64,000 nt of DNA from Salegentibacter salegens (GTDB lineage: Bacteria > Bacteroidota > Bacteroidia > Flavobacteriales > Flavobacteriaceae): contig NZ_LT670848.1 of NCBI RefSeq assembly GCF_900142975.1, forward strand, positions 3,472,001 to 3,536,000, in the 5' to 3' direction. The notes below the pieces were generated by a model, which ran no database searches, was not told the DNA's origin, and worked only from the letters and a program-made list of their open reading frames with translations. Below are positions 18,676-26,155 of this stretch, one piece after another. The position numbers and the translations under genes are program-made. The first letter of the stretch is position 1. Each line of letters opens with the position of its first letter.

Positions 18676-19437
18676 TTAACTTATATCTTCATCATTTTCC
18701 TTAGTTTCTACGGGCTCAATATTTTCGCTGGCTTCTTCTTCATCCCTTCTTTCTTTTAAGAAATCTTTCAGCTCTTTTCCGTACATCGATTTTTTCACCT
18801 TTGGCTCTAAAGAATTATAGATGGTATCTAAATATTTGATATTTGCATCAAAAACTTCAGAAAGCGCGAGGTAAGGTGCTACTTCCAGGTCTTTATTGTT
18901 AATAGCGAAATTAACAGTATAAAGATATTTTCTTTTAAGTAAGCTTTCATATTGCTTATTCACATCTATCAATTGCTCCTCGTTTTCATCCCGTTGTGCT
19001 TCAAAATTTTGCTGAATAAGTTCCAGGTTCTTATCGTTGAAGCGTTGCATCATTTTGCGATATTCTTCTAATTTTTCCTGATTTCTGGCTCCGGTTATTT
19101 TTGCATCTGTTACAAAATTCTCTAACGTTGTATTGATGGTTACTTCTCCTTCTTCAGCAAAGAAATCTATACGATCGTCGTACTGAGAATTATCAACTTT
19201 TTTAAGGTAGAGATACATAACCTGGGGACTTTCAATAAAAGCTTCCAGGCTAATATTGGCATTACCATTAACCTCTACTGAATCCAGATCTACCATAAGG
19301 GTATCATCTATCTTTTGAAGATAAACAGTTCCCTTTTTTAGTCCGTCAATATTGGCATTTACTATTAAGTTGCTTTCTTTATTATTACAGGAAGTAAGGG
19401 CGATAATGGCCAGTAAAAGAATGCTAATTTTTTTCAT
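18676..19437 (-). CDS. DUF4369-type lipoprotein
   Basis: Read from the ATG at 19437 the product is 253 residues and starts with a lipoprotein signal, MKKISILLLAIIALTSC, with Cys17 as the lipidated residue. The frame runs 28 codons further upstream without a signal-like sequence, so the internal start is preferred. Residues about 24-120 match the DUF4369 beta-sandwich seen at the N-terminus of Bacteroidota thioredoxin-like lipoproteins (GLKKGTVYLQKIDDTLMVDLDS). The usual C-terminal thioredoxin domain is missing. Instead there is a long charged helical segment (EYRKMMQRFNDKNLELIQQ) and an acidic tail. A function is unknown; envelope location is inferred from the signal. Confidence 0.75.
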   Translation of the reverse strand: MKKISILLLAIIALTSCNNKESNLIVNANIDGLKKGTVYLQKIDDTLMVDLDSVEVNGNANISLEAFIESPQVMYLYLKKVDNSQYDDRIDFFAEEGEVTINTTLENFVTDAKITGARNQEKLEEYRKMMQRFNDKNLELIQQNFEAQRDENEEQLIDVNKQYESLLKRKYLYTVNFAINNKDLEVAPYLALSEVFDANIKYLDTIYNSLEPKVKKSMYGKELKDFLKERRDEEEASENIEPVETKENDEDIS

Positions 19438-19580
19438 TTGTTTTATAATTTTCTCTGGTAGCGGGAATTTATCACAAGCTAATAATTCATACTGTGAACT
19501 CCCATATTTAGTCTCCAGCAACTTGCTGGTTTCAGGTTTCTGATTTAGGCGGCAAATATCTTATAATTTTCTATTTTAAA

Positions 19581-20846
19581 CTAACTCCCGGCTGCGATTT
19601 GCATTAAAATAGTAGTAAGAATTGCGCCATAGGTTCCAACTACATATCCAAACACAGCAAGCAATACACCAACGGTAGCCAGAGAAGGATGAAATGCCGC
19701 AGCTACAACAGGTGCCGAAGCCGCTCCGCCCACATTGGCCTGACTTCCCACCGCGAGGAAGAAATAAGGAGCTTTAATAAGTTTTGCTGTGCCAAATAGG
19801 AAAATAACGTGAATAGACATCCAAATAAGTCCGATGCCAATAAGGCCCGGATTATCGAAAACCATCCCAAGGTCCATTTTCATACCTATGGTTGCCACCA
19901 GAATATAAATGAAGATACTGCCCAATTTACTGGCTCCCGCACCTTCGTAAGTTTTGAATCGTGTAAACGAAAGTCCTATTCCAATTGCGGTAGCGATGGT
20001 GATCATCCAGAAGAAGGATGATGAAAAGGATGAAAGCGCACTTTTACTATCATTAAAAATCTCAAAATTAGAAGACAGATATACCGAAATTTCATCGGCT
20101 CCCCAATGTGCAATTCCCACGGTTACAAACGCCAGGGTAAGCATGATCATATAATCAGGTAGGTTGGGGTTCCTGGTTACACTATCAGCGTAATTTGAAA
20201 CTTTATTTTTAAGTTCTGTAATAGCTGAATTATCAGCTTTTAGCCATTTGTCAATTTTTTCGGTTTTACCAATTCCCATTAAAAGTCCCGCCATAAGCAG
20301 GTTAGCCACTACAATATCTACCAAAACCATTCCGCCGTAAAGATCGGGGTTGTATTCGTAAATTTCCAACATAGCAGCCTGGTTGGCTCCACCGCCAATC
20401 CAGCTACCGGCAATGGTAGAAAGACCACGCCAAATAGCATCGGGGCCAACGCCCCCAACGGTTTCGGGAGAAATAGCAGAAACAATAATTACAGCTAAAG
20501 GGCCTCCAATAATAATTCCTACAGTACCGGCAAAAAACATGATCAGGGCTTTTGGCCCAAGGTTGAAAATTGCTTTTAAGTCTATACTTAATGTCATTAA
20601 AACCAGGGCAGCCGGTAATAGAAATCTACTTGCTACAAAATAAAGTTGAGAAGTACCATCGTCTATTAGTCCCAGGGAATTAAAGATTGCTGGAATTAAA
20701 TAGCACATTAAAAGTGCCGGTACAATGCCGTAGAATTTTTTCCAGAAACCTTCTTCTTTAGAAGAAGTATAAAACACAAAACCCAACGCAAGCATTAAAA
20801 GGCCAAAGACTATAGCATCATTGGTAAAAACGGGAGTATCTTCCAT
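19581..20846 (-). CDS. DUF819 family membrane protein
   Basis: This 421-residue polytopic membrane protein has about eleven hydrophobic segments. Typical family blocks are WRGLSTIAGSWIGGGANQAAM and GSQANVGGAASAPVVAAAFH, the second a glycine-rich loop near the C-terminus. DUF819 proteins resemble secondary transporters with two inverted halves; I know of no settled substrate. Its start MEDTPVFTNDAIVFGLLM is the only ATG that includes the first segment. It is monocistronic by appearance, 60 bases upstream of the lipoprotein gene start region. Confidence 0.88.
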   Translation of the reverse strand: MEDTPVFTNDAIVFGLLMLALGFVFYTSSKEEGFWKKFYGIVPALLMCYLIPAIFNSLGLIDDGTSQLYFVASRFLLPAALVLMTLSIDLKAIFNLGPKALIMFFAGTVGIIIGGPLAVIIVSAISPETVGGVGPDAIWRGLSTIAGSWIGGGANQAAMLEIYEYNPDLYGGMVLVDIVVANLLMAGLLMGIGKTEKIDKWLKADNSAITELKNKVSNYADSVTRNPNLPDYMIMLTLAFVTVGIAHWGADEISVYLSSNFEIFNDSKSALSSFSSSFFWMITIATAIGIGLSFTRFKTYEGAGASKLGSIFIYILVATIGMKMDLGMVFDNPGLIGIGLIWMSIHVIFLFGTAKLIKAPYFFLAVGSQANVGGAASAPVVAAAFHPSLATVGVLLAVFGYVVGTYGAILTTILMQIAAGS

Positions 20847-20920
20847 AGAAAAATTTTATAAGCGGCGCCAAAATACAATTTTTCTTAAACTCTTCTTAAA
20901 GAATTAGTGGAATCCTTCTA

Positions 20921-21727
20921 TTAGATTTTAAACAATTCTTTTAAGCTCTTGGCTACGCCATCTTCTTTACCACTTTGGGTTACAATATTTGCAACTTCCA
21001 GTACTTCTTTTCTCGCATTTCCTACAGCAACGCCCATTCCCACGCCTTTTATCATTTCTACATCATTGTAATTATCTCCAAAAGCAATGCTTTGTTCCGG
21101 AGTTAAATTAAAATGATTTTTCAATAAAAATTTAATCGCCGTAAGTTTTGAAATTTCTTTATTAGCAATTTCCAGATAGGTGGGTTTAGAGCGGTATAAA
21201 TGAAGTTGGCCGGGAAAATTTTCTGATAAATAATCTTTAATTTTATCAATATGGGCTTCGTCTCCCATGGCCATAATTTTATGAGCTCCTTTATTGTCTT
21301 TTTTCCAGGCTGAAAGCACTTCGTTATTCGACTTGATTTCAGGCTTTACTTTAGTGTTGTTTTCTTCTCTGGCGGCCCATTGGTCGTATTGCGGAACGTA
21401 CCACTCGTCACTATTATATAAACTTAAATGGCAATTCATTTTTTGATTGAACTCACAAAGATCTTCAAGTGTATTTAAAGGAATTTCGGTAGAATTTATT
21501 GCTCCCCCATTCACCAGGATTAATCCGCCATTATAGCAAATAATTGGTTGCTCATTTATTTCAAGATCGGCTTGCAGGTGCCGCATCGCGGCCGGCATTC
21601 GGGCTGAAATAAGTATAAAAGGCAACTTATTTTTGAGATTTTTTATTGTTGAAATTGTTGTGGGAGATAATTCCCTGTCATGGTTTAATAAAGTTCCATC
21701 TATATCTGAAAAAACGATCTTATACAT
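20921..21727 (-). CDS. HAD-superfamily (Cof/IIB) phosphatase
   Basis: This 268-residue hydrolase has motif I DIDGTLL (nucleophile Asp8, acid Asp10), the IIB-type cap in the middle (residues about 80-190), and motif IV GDNYNDVEMI near residue 218. Cof-type HAD-IIB enzymes dephosphorylate sugar phosphates, flavin mononucleotide or similar small metabolites. The substrate is not predictable here. Its start codon overlaps the stop of the Arc-type gene (TAATG at 21727), so it is translated as the last gene of the SPFH operon. Confidence 0.92.
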   Translation of the reverse strand: MYKIVFSDIDGTLLNHDRELSPTTISTIKNLKNKLPFILISARMPAAMRHLQADLEINEQPIICYNGGLILVNGGAINSTEIPLNTLEDLCEFNQKMNCHLSLYNSDEWYVPQYDQWAAREENNTKVKPEIKSNNEVLSAWKKDNKGAHKIMAMGDEAHIDKIKDYLSENFPGQLHLYRSKPTYLEIANKEISKLTAIKFLLKNHFNLTPEQSIAFGDNYNDVEMIKGVGMGVAVGNARKEVLEVANIVTQSGKEDGVAKSLKELFKI

Positions 21728-21894
21728 TATTCTTCTTTTTTATTTTTTGGGTGGCGGTTTGCTTCTTTTAGGGCTTTATTTAGCATCCACTCGATCTGCC
21801 CATTGGTACTCCTGAATTCATCAGCAGCCCATTTTTCAATGGCTTTCAGCATCTTCTCATCGACTCTAAGGGCGAATGCTTTTTTATTACTCAT
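21727..21894 (-). CDS. Arc-type ribbon-helix-helix small DNA-binding protein
   Basis: This 55-residue frame translates as MSNKKAFALRVDEKMLKAI, then EKWAADEFRSTNGQIEWML and NKALKEANRHPKNKKEE. The pattern of a short beta strand (AFALRV) followed by two amphipathic helices is that of Arc/MetJ ribbon-helix-helix proteins, which bind operator DNA as dimers. The start is one base after the stop of the alpha/beta hydrolase gene, and the stop overlaps the HAD start by TAATG. Tight packing on both sides supports a real gene. It may regulate its own operon, which is inference. Confidence 0.88.
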   Translation of the reverse strand: MSNKKAFALRVDEKMLKAIEKWAADEFRSTNGQIEWMLNKALKEANRHPKNKKEE

Positions 21895-21895
21895 T

Positions 21896-22837
21896 TTATT
21901 TATTTTCCAAATTCTTAATAAAATCGGTCAAAACCGGAATTATTTCGGGATGTAATGGCAATTCAGGATTGTTATAAGTCTGATAATTTTTAGTCAAATC
22001 CTTAGAGCTTATTTCTCTAAAAACGTGGTTCATATCTTTCAATAAAACTAAATCTGAATTAGAAGTTGCGTTATGCAACATTTCAGCCTGTTCTTCTTTT
22101 ACCTGAGCATCATTTGTTCCATTTATAATTAAAACGGGGATTTCCAGTTTTGCAATCTCCCGGGAAGGATCATACTTCATCCACGTAGCTAAAAAAGCCT
22201 GATTTTGGGGACTAAAAAGTGAACCTAATATTTTGGGATATTCAGTAGTACTTCCGTTTTCTTTAATTTCCTGAAGGCTTGTTTTTATTTCATCTTTAAG
22301 CTGAGGTAATTGTGCCGAAAGTTGCGCGGCCAGAATATGGTTTATACTTTCTCCTGCGCCGGCAATAGAAATAAAGGCATCGGCATTATCTTTTGTCGCC
22401 AAAATTCCTATTAAAGAACCCTGGCTGTGCCCGGCGATAATTAAATTGCTGAAGCTCCCTTCTTCCTTAAAATGACTTAAGATATTTTCAACATCAGTTA
22501 CAAAATCATCAAACGAAATTGTTTCTAAATTCAATTCTTTTTTCTTAATGCTGCGTTTATCAAACCTGAAACTTGCAATGCCTTCATTGGCTAGTTTATG
22601 AGCGATTTTTTTTGCAAAATCACTGTTTAATGAGTTTTGATTCCCGTCCCTATTGGTAGGCCCGGAACCCTGAGTAAAAATCACCAACGGGGGTTTGTCT
22701 GCGTTAGATGGAAGAACGAGCGTACCGTCGGTAAATTTATCTACAGCAATTTCTTCTTCAGTAAATGCCCGCTCTTGTGAAAAAGCGATAAAACTTCCGA
22801 AGAAAATTAAGAATAAGCTGAGCTTTAAATTTCTCAT
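21896..22837 (-). CDS. Exported alpha/beta hydrolase
   Basis: This 313-residue protein has a signal peptide (MRNLKLSLFLIFFGSFIAFS, cleavage near residue 20). The nucleophile elbow is GHSQGS with Ser138, the acid is probably the Asp in INGTNDAQV, and the base is His in KDMNHVF. The early block FTQGSGPTNRDGN is the oxyanion region typical of Bacteroidota periplasmic esterase/peptidase-like hydrolases. It should hydrolyse an ester or amide in the periplasm; the substrate is unknown. Ten bases follow the SPFH gene and one base precedes the Arc-type gene, so it belongs to a four-gene operon. Confidence 0.88.
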   Translation of the reverse strand: MRNLKLSLFLIFFGSFIAFSQERAFTEEEIAVDKFTDGTLVLPSNADKPPLVIFTQGSGPTNRDGNQNSLNSDFAKKIAHKLANEGIASFRFDKRSIKKKELNLETISFDDFVTDVENILSHFKEEGSFSNLIIAGHSQGSLIGILATKDNADAFISIAGAGESINHILAAQLSAQLPQLKDEIKTSLQEIKENGSTTEYPKILGSLFSPQNQAFLATWMKYDPSREIAKLEIPVLIINGTNDAQVKEEQAEMLHNATSNSDLVLLKDMNHVFREISSKDLTKNYQTYNNPELPLHPEIIPVLTDFIKNLENK

Positions 22838-22847
22838 AAAGTTGCTC

Positions 22848-23708
22848 TTAGTGATTTAAAGTTCCGGCGTTTACAACGGGTGTAGCATCTTTGTCGCTAC
22901 AAAGTACCACCATTAGATTGCTAACCATGGCGGCTCGTTTTTCATCATCAAGATTTACCAGGTCTTTTTCGCTTAGCTGGTGAAGGGCCATTTCTACCAT
23001 GCTTACAGCGCCTTCAACAATTTTATGACGGGCGGCAACAATGGCAGTGGCCTGCTGGCGTTTAAGCATTGCACTGGCAATCTCATTGGCGTAGGCCAGA
23101 TATCCAATCCTGGCTTCCAAAACTTCAATTCCGGCGATATGCAAACGTTCTTCCAGCTCTTTTTCCAGGGCGTCGCTTACTTCGTTTACGCTGGAACGCA
23201 AAGTAATATCCTCATCTAAACCTTCGTCGGCAAAATTATCATAAGGATAGAGACTGGCAAGTTTTCTTACCGCGGCATCGGTTTGTACCACGACAAAATT
23301 TTCAAAATTATCCACATCAAAAGAAGCTTTGTAGGTGTCGCGCACCCGCCAAACCAGGATGGTACTTATCATTACCGGATTCCCAAGCTTATCGTTCACT
23401 TTTAGGCGTTCGCTGTCAAAGTTTCTGGCCCGTAATGAAATTTTCTTTTTGGTGTAAAATGGGTTAACCCAAAAAAGCCCGTTCTTTTTCACAGTGCCCT
23501 TGTAATCTCCAAATAGTAAAAGCACTCTTGATCCATTGGGGTTTACAAGGATTAATCCAGGAAGGATAAACAGGGCGATAATAATTCCTAAAATAAACCA
23601 CGCATTATTTAAAACAATAAACCCAATAATGCTTCCGAAGAATAATAATAAGAAAACAAACAGCATGATATAACCGTTTGAAGCTTTGAGATCTTTTTCC
23701 TGAGTCAT
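22848..23708 (-). CDS. SPFH-domain (stomatin/prohibitin-like) membrane protein
   Basis: This 286-residue protein has two hydrophobic segments near the N-terminus (about residues 13-33 and 34-54) and then an SPFH domain, with GSRVLLLFGDYKGTVKKNGL, FVVVQTDAAVRKLASLYPYD and a helical, alanine/glutamate-rich part, EIASAMLKRQQATAIVAARH. Such proteins form membrane-bound oligomeric scaffolds that organise lipid domains and proteases. It is the first gene of the operon with the exported hydrolase, the Arc-type regulator and the HAD phosphatase. The 160-bp divergent region to the nuclease gene holds the promoters. Confidence 0.9.
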   Translation of the reverse strand: MTQEKDLKASNGYIMLFVFLLLFFGSIIGFIVLNNAWFILGIIIALFILPGLILVNPNGSRVLLLFGDYKGTVKKNGLFWVNPFYTKKKISLRARNFDSERLKVNDKLGNPVMISTILVWRVRDTYKASFDVDNFENFVVVQTDAAVRKLASLYPYDNFADEGLDEDITLRSSVNEVSDALEKELEERLHIAGIEVLEARIGYLAYANEIASAMLKRQQATAIVAARHKIVEGAVSMVEMALHQLSEKDLVNLDDEKRAAMVSNLMVVLCSDKDATPVVNAGTLNH

Positions 23709-23805
23709 AATATTTAAAATTGGTTGATATTAAAATGATATCATAAATATATTGCATTAATTTAAACCAGAGAAAAATTTAACATATTAAAAATATGGGC
23801 TTCAC

Positions 23806-23813
23806 TATATTTG
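23806..23813 (+). promoter_or_regulatory. Candidate -7 box of the S1/P1 nuclease gene
   Basis: TATATTTG matches TAnnTTTG 56 bases upstream of the ATG at 23869. No well-placed TTG is seen at -33, so support is partial. Confidence 0.35.
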
Positions 23814-23868
23814 CCGGAAATCTAAAGGAGATTCACTTTTATCTTCTTAATCTTTAAAATTTCTATAA

Positions 23869-24651
23869 ATGAAAAAATTATTGCTACTTACTTTAGTTGT
23901 GTTAATGGGAAACACCGGTTTTTCGAATGATAATGATTGGGGGAAAACAGGGCACCGTGCCACTGGGGAAATCGCCGAGAGTTATTTAAATAAAAAAGCT
24001 AAAAAAGCGATAGATAAAATTTTAAACGGTCAGGGTTTAGCCTTTGTGGCAAATTATGCCGATGATATTAAAAGTGATCCAGATTTTAGACAATACGGTC
24101 CCTGGCATTATGTAAATCTGGCTGAAGGTGAAGCCGAATATAACGAGGAAACTGCTAACCCAAAAGGTGATCTTTACCAGGCAATTTTAAAATCTAAAGA
24201 GGTTTTGAAAGATGAAAATGCTTCAAAAGAAGAAAAGCAGTTTTACCTGAAAATGTTAGTGCATTTTGTGGGTGATCTTCACCAACCTTTCCACGTGGGA
24301 AGAGCAGCCGATAAGGGTGGGAATGATGTGCAGGTGCGATGGTATAACGAAGGGTCTAACATTCACCGTGTTTGGGATAGCCAAATGATAGATTCTTACC
24401 AAATGAGCTATACGGAGCTTGCAGCAAATACCAAACAATTAACCAGAGCCCAAATTAAAGCTATTGAAGCGGGAGAAGTTATAGATTGGGTTTACGAATC
24501 TGGGGCGATGGCTAACCAATTATATGATTCTGTTGAAACAGGGGAGAAGTTAGGTTATGAATATATGTACCATCATTTACCAACGGTGCTAAAGCAATTG
24601 CAAAAGGGCGGCATTCGTTTGGCGAAAATACTTAATGAGATTTACGGATAA
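23869..24651 (+). CDS. S1/P1-type zinc nuclease, exported
   Basis: This 260-residue protein has a signal peptide (about residues 1-20) and the all-helical zinc-dependent fold of S1/P1 nucleases and phospholipase C. Candidate metal ligands are Trp24 and His29 (WGKTGH), Asp in NYADDIKSD, His in GPWHYVN, His and Asp in HFVGDLHQPFHVG, and His and Asp in HRVWDSQMID. Family members cleave single-stranded nucleic acid and remove 3' phosphate, suggesting nucleotide or phosphate scavenging in the periplasm or outside. In P1 the zinc-binding Trp is the mature N-terminus; here up to three acidic residues precede it. It is monocistronic and closed by a bidirectional terminator. Confidence 0.93.
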   Translation: MKKLLLLTLVVLMGNTGFSNDNDWGKTGHRATGEIAESYLNKKAKKAIDKILNGQGLAFVANYADDIKSDPDFRQYGPWHYVNLAEGEAEYNEETANPKGDLYQAILKSKEVLKDENASKEEKQFYLKMLVHFVGDLHQPFHVGRAADKGGNDVQVRWYNEGSNIHRVWDSQMIDSYQMSYTELAANTKQLTRAQIKAIEAGEVIDWVYESGAMANQLYDSVETGEKLGYEYMYHHLPTVLKQLQKGGIRLAKILNEIYG

Positions 24652-24665
24652 ATTGATTGTAAATA

Positions 24666-24710
24666 TAAAAAAAAAGCCATTGTGGATAAACCTTCACAAT
24701 GGCTTTTTTT
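24666..24710. terminator. Bidirectional terminator between nuclease gene and alkB-like gene
   Basis: AGCCATTGTG (24675-24684) pairs with CACAATGGCT (24695-24704), flanked by an A-run on the left and a T-run on the right. It serves both convergent genes, and overlaps the stop of the minus-strand gene. Confidence 0.92.
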
Positions 24711-25293
24711 ATTGAATTTTTCTAAAAGTTAGATTTATTCTTGGTGAAACTTCTTTTTTGGTTTTTGGCAATTGGTGTTTCCAAAAATGTTGCATACTGC
24801 CTTTCATAATTAGGAGGCTACCGTGTTGAAGTTCAATTTTTTCCTTCAGATTTTTATTGTTTTTATGTTTAAACTGAAAACTACGAACGCCACCTAAGCT
24901 TATAGAGGCAATTACGGGATTTTTACCTAAAACCTTTTCATTATCGGCGTGCCAGCCCATACTGTCGCGCCCATCACGGTAAAGATTTACAAGGCAGGTA
25001 TTAAAGTCTATACTTGTTAATTCTTCGGTTTGTTGTTTTAGACCTAATATTTCAGTTGAAAAAGTTTCAGGTTGTAACTGGAGACCAGAATAGGTATAAG
25101 AAATTCCTTTTTCAGCATAAAAAGCGGTTAAACGCGGCTGCGGAATTTCATTTCCGAAGAGTTTTATATTTTGTTGTTGCCATGGAATTTCCTTCAGCAA
25201 TTTTTCGAATAAAAAATCAGCTTTTTCATTACTAAGGAAATCTGGGAAATACTGTAATTCTGCATCGGGTAAGCTAAAATTTTCAGACTTCAT
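24709..25293 (-). CDS. AlkB-like 2-oxoglutarate/Fe(II) dioxygenase
   Basis: From the ATG at 25293 the product is 194 residues. Iron ligands are His115, Asp117 (HAD) and His173, and the 2-oxoglutarate-binding arginines are in RINLTFRK (Arg185, Arg191). The block PQPRLTAFYAEKG and LVNLYRDGRDSMGWHADNE resembles the ALKBH2/AlkB DNA-repair group, which reverses alkylation of bases. The longer upstream start at 25368 would overlap the neighbouring gene by 73 bases and adds no conserved sequence, so I prefer the internal ATG. The gene follows the DoxX-like gene with two bases between, as one operon. Confidence 0.9.
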   Translation of the reverse strand: MKSENFSLPDAELQYFPDFLSNEKADFLFEKLLKEIPWQQQNIKLFGNEIPQPRLTAFYAEKGISYTYSGLQLQPETFSTEILGLKQQTEELTSIDFNTCLVNLYRDGRDSMGWHADNEKVLGKNPVIASISLGGVRSFQFKHKNNKNLKEKIELQHGSLLIMKGSMQHFWKHQLPKTKKEVSPRINLTFRKIQ

Positions 25294-25295
25294 CT

Positions 25296-25655
25296 TCAAA
25301 ACTGTAAATAAAACCAGGCCCAGTACATTAGAAAAAATTGAAGCGGAATTCTTAAAATTAATGCCCATTTTGGGATTCCCGCACCGGCTTTTTGAGAAGA
25401 AAGCATATAAAAATGTACCAGGAGAAAAACAGTTAGCATTAGGATTATACCGTAGATCGCCAAATCTATGGTTTCAGGGAAAAAGAGTAAAAATCCCAGG
25501 AAGATTTCTGTTAGTCCGCTTAAAAAAACCAGGGCTTTATGCGCGGGTAAATAACGCGGCATAATGCGCATATACATTTTAGGTTTTATAAAGTGAATTA
25601 TACCGGCGACGATGTACATCGCGCCCATTAGGTAAAGGTGCCAGGGATATTGCAT
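25296..25655 (-). CDS. DoxX-like small membrane protein
   Basis: This 119-residue protein has four predicted membrane helices (about residues 7-25, 41-60, 64-84 and 95-117) with HFIKPKMYMRIMPRYLP after the first. The layout and the short polar loops are those of DoxX-like proteins of Bacteroidota. A biochemical role is not known to me. It is the first gene of a pair with the AlkB-like gene, a neighbour arrangement that may mean damage response but could be chance. Confidence 0.75.
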   Translation of the reverse strand: MQYPWHLYLMGAMYIVAGIIHFIKPKMYMRIMPRYLPAHKALVFLSGLTEIFLGFLLFFPETIDLAIYGIILMLTVFLLVHFYMLSSQKAGAGIPKWALILRIPLQFFLMYWAWFYLQF

Positions 25656-26155
25656 AATTTAAAGATAAAAATATATTTTCATGAGAGGTAAAAATTATAA
25701 TAATATTACTGTCTAATTCTAATAATCTTGTGTAATTCACTAAAATAGAGTAATTTTCGCATCCCAATCTACAGCCTAACTTAATAGATATTGAAACATA
25801 ATTACCTACAAATTTTCTATATTATATAGCTCAAAATTTTCTTTCGGCTCAAGAAAGTGGATTTTGAATTAACTCACCTCAGTTTCAGTTTTAAAAAAGT
25901 AAGGCTAAATAAATCGAGAATCTTTTATCGAAAAGTTGATTGGATATCAGTCTGAAAAGATGGATACTTAAGTTTATTGAAGGATTCTCTAAACGAAGTA
26001 TTTAAGAAGCTCAGAAAATATCCTAATTTAAAAAACTTTTACCGTTTTAAGAAGAATAATAGAATTAAAGGAAATATTTATTGCTGAAATATTAAAAAAA
26101 AGTTAATTTAACATAACCTTTTGTCCCATAGGTTAGAACTTAACATGGAATAGGA
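25656..26155. other. 500-bp non-coding region before the hybrid kinase
   Basis: I see no convincing gene, RNA or repeat here. It is AT-rich, all short frames lack family features, and no clear terminator or TAnnTTTG box is apparent on either strand. The stretch 25930-26060 might be a decayed coding remnant, but no reading frame is long enough to say. Confidence 0.5.

Noticed and set aside
25294..25368. Longer start for the AlkB-like gene
   Set aside because: It would overlap the DoxX-like gene by 73 bases and adds no conserved sequence; the ATG at 25293 gives normal operon spacing.
25656..26155. Possible hidden gene or RNA in the 500-bp gap
   Set aside because: Every frame is short, none shows family features, and no palindrome, promoter box or tRNA-like fold could be supported.
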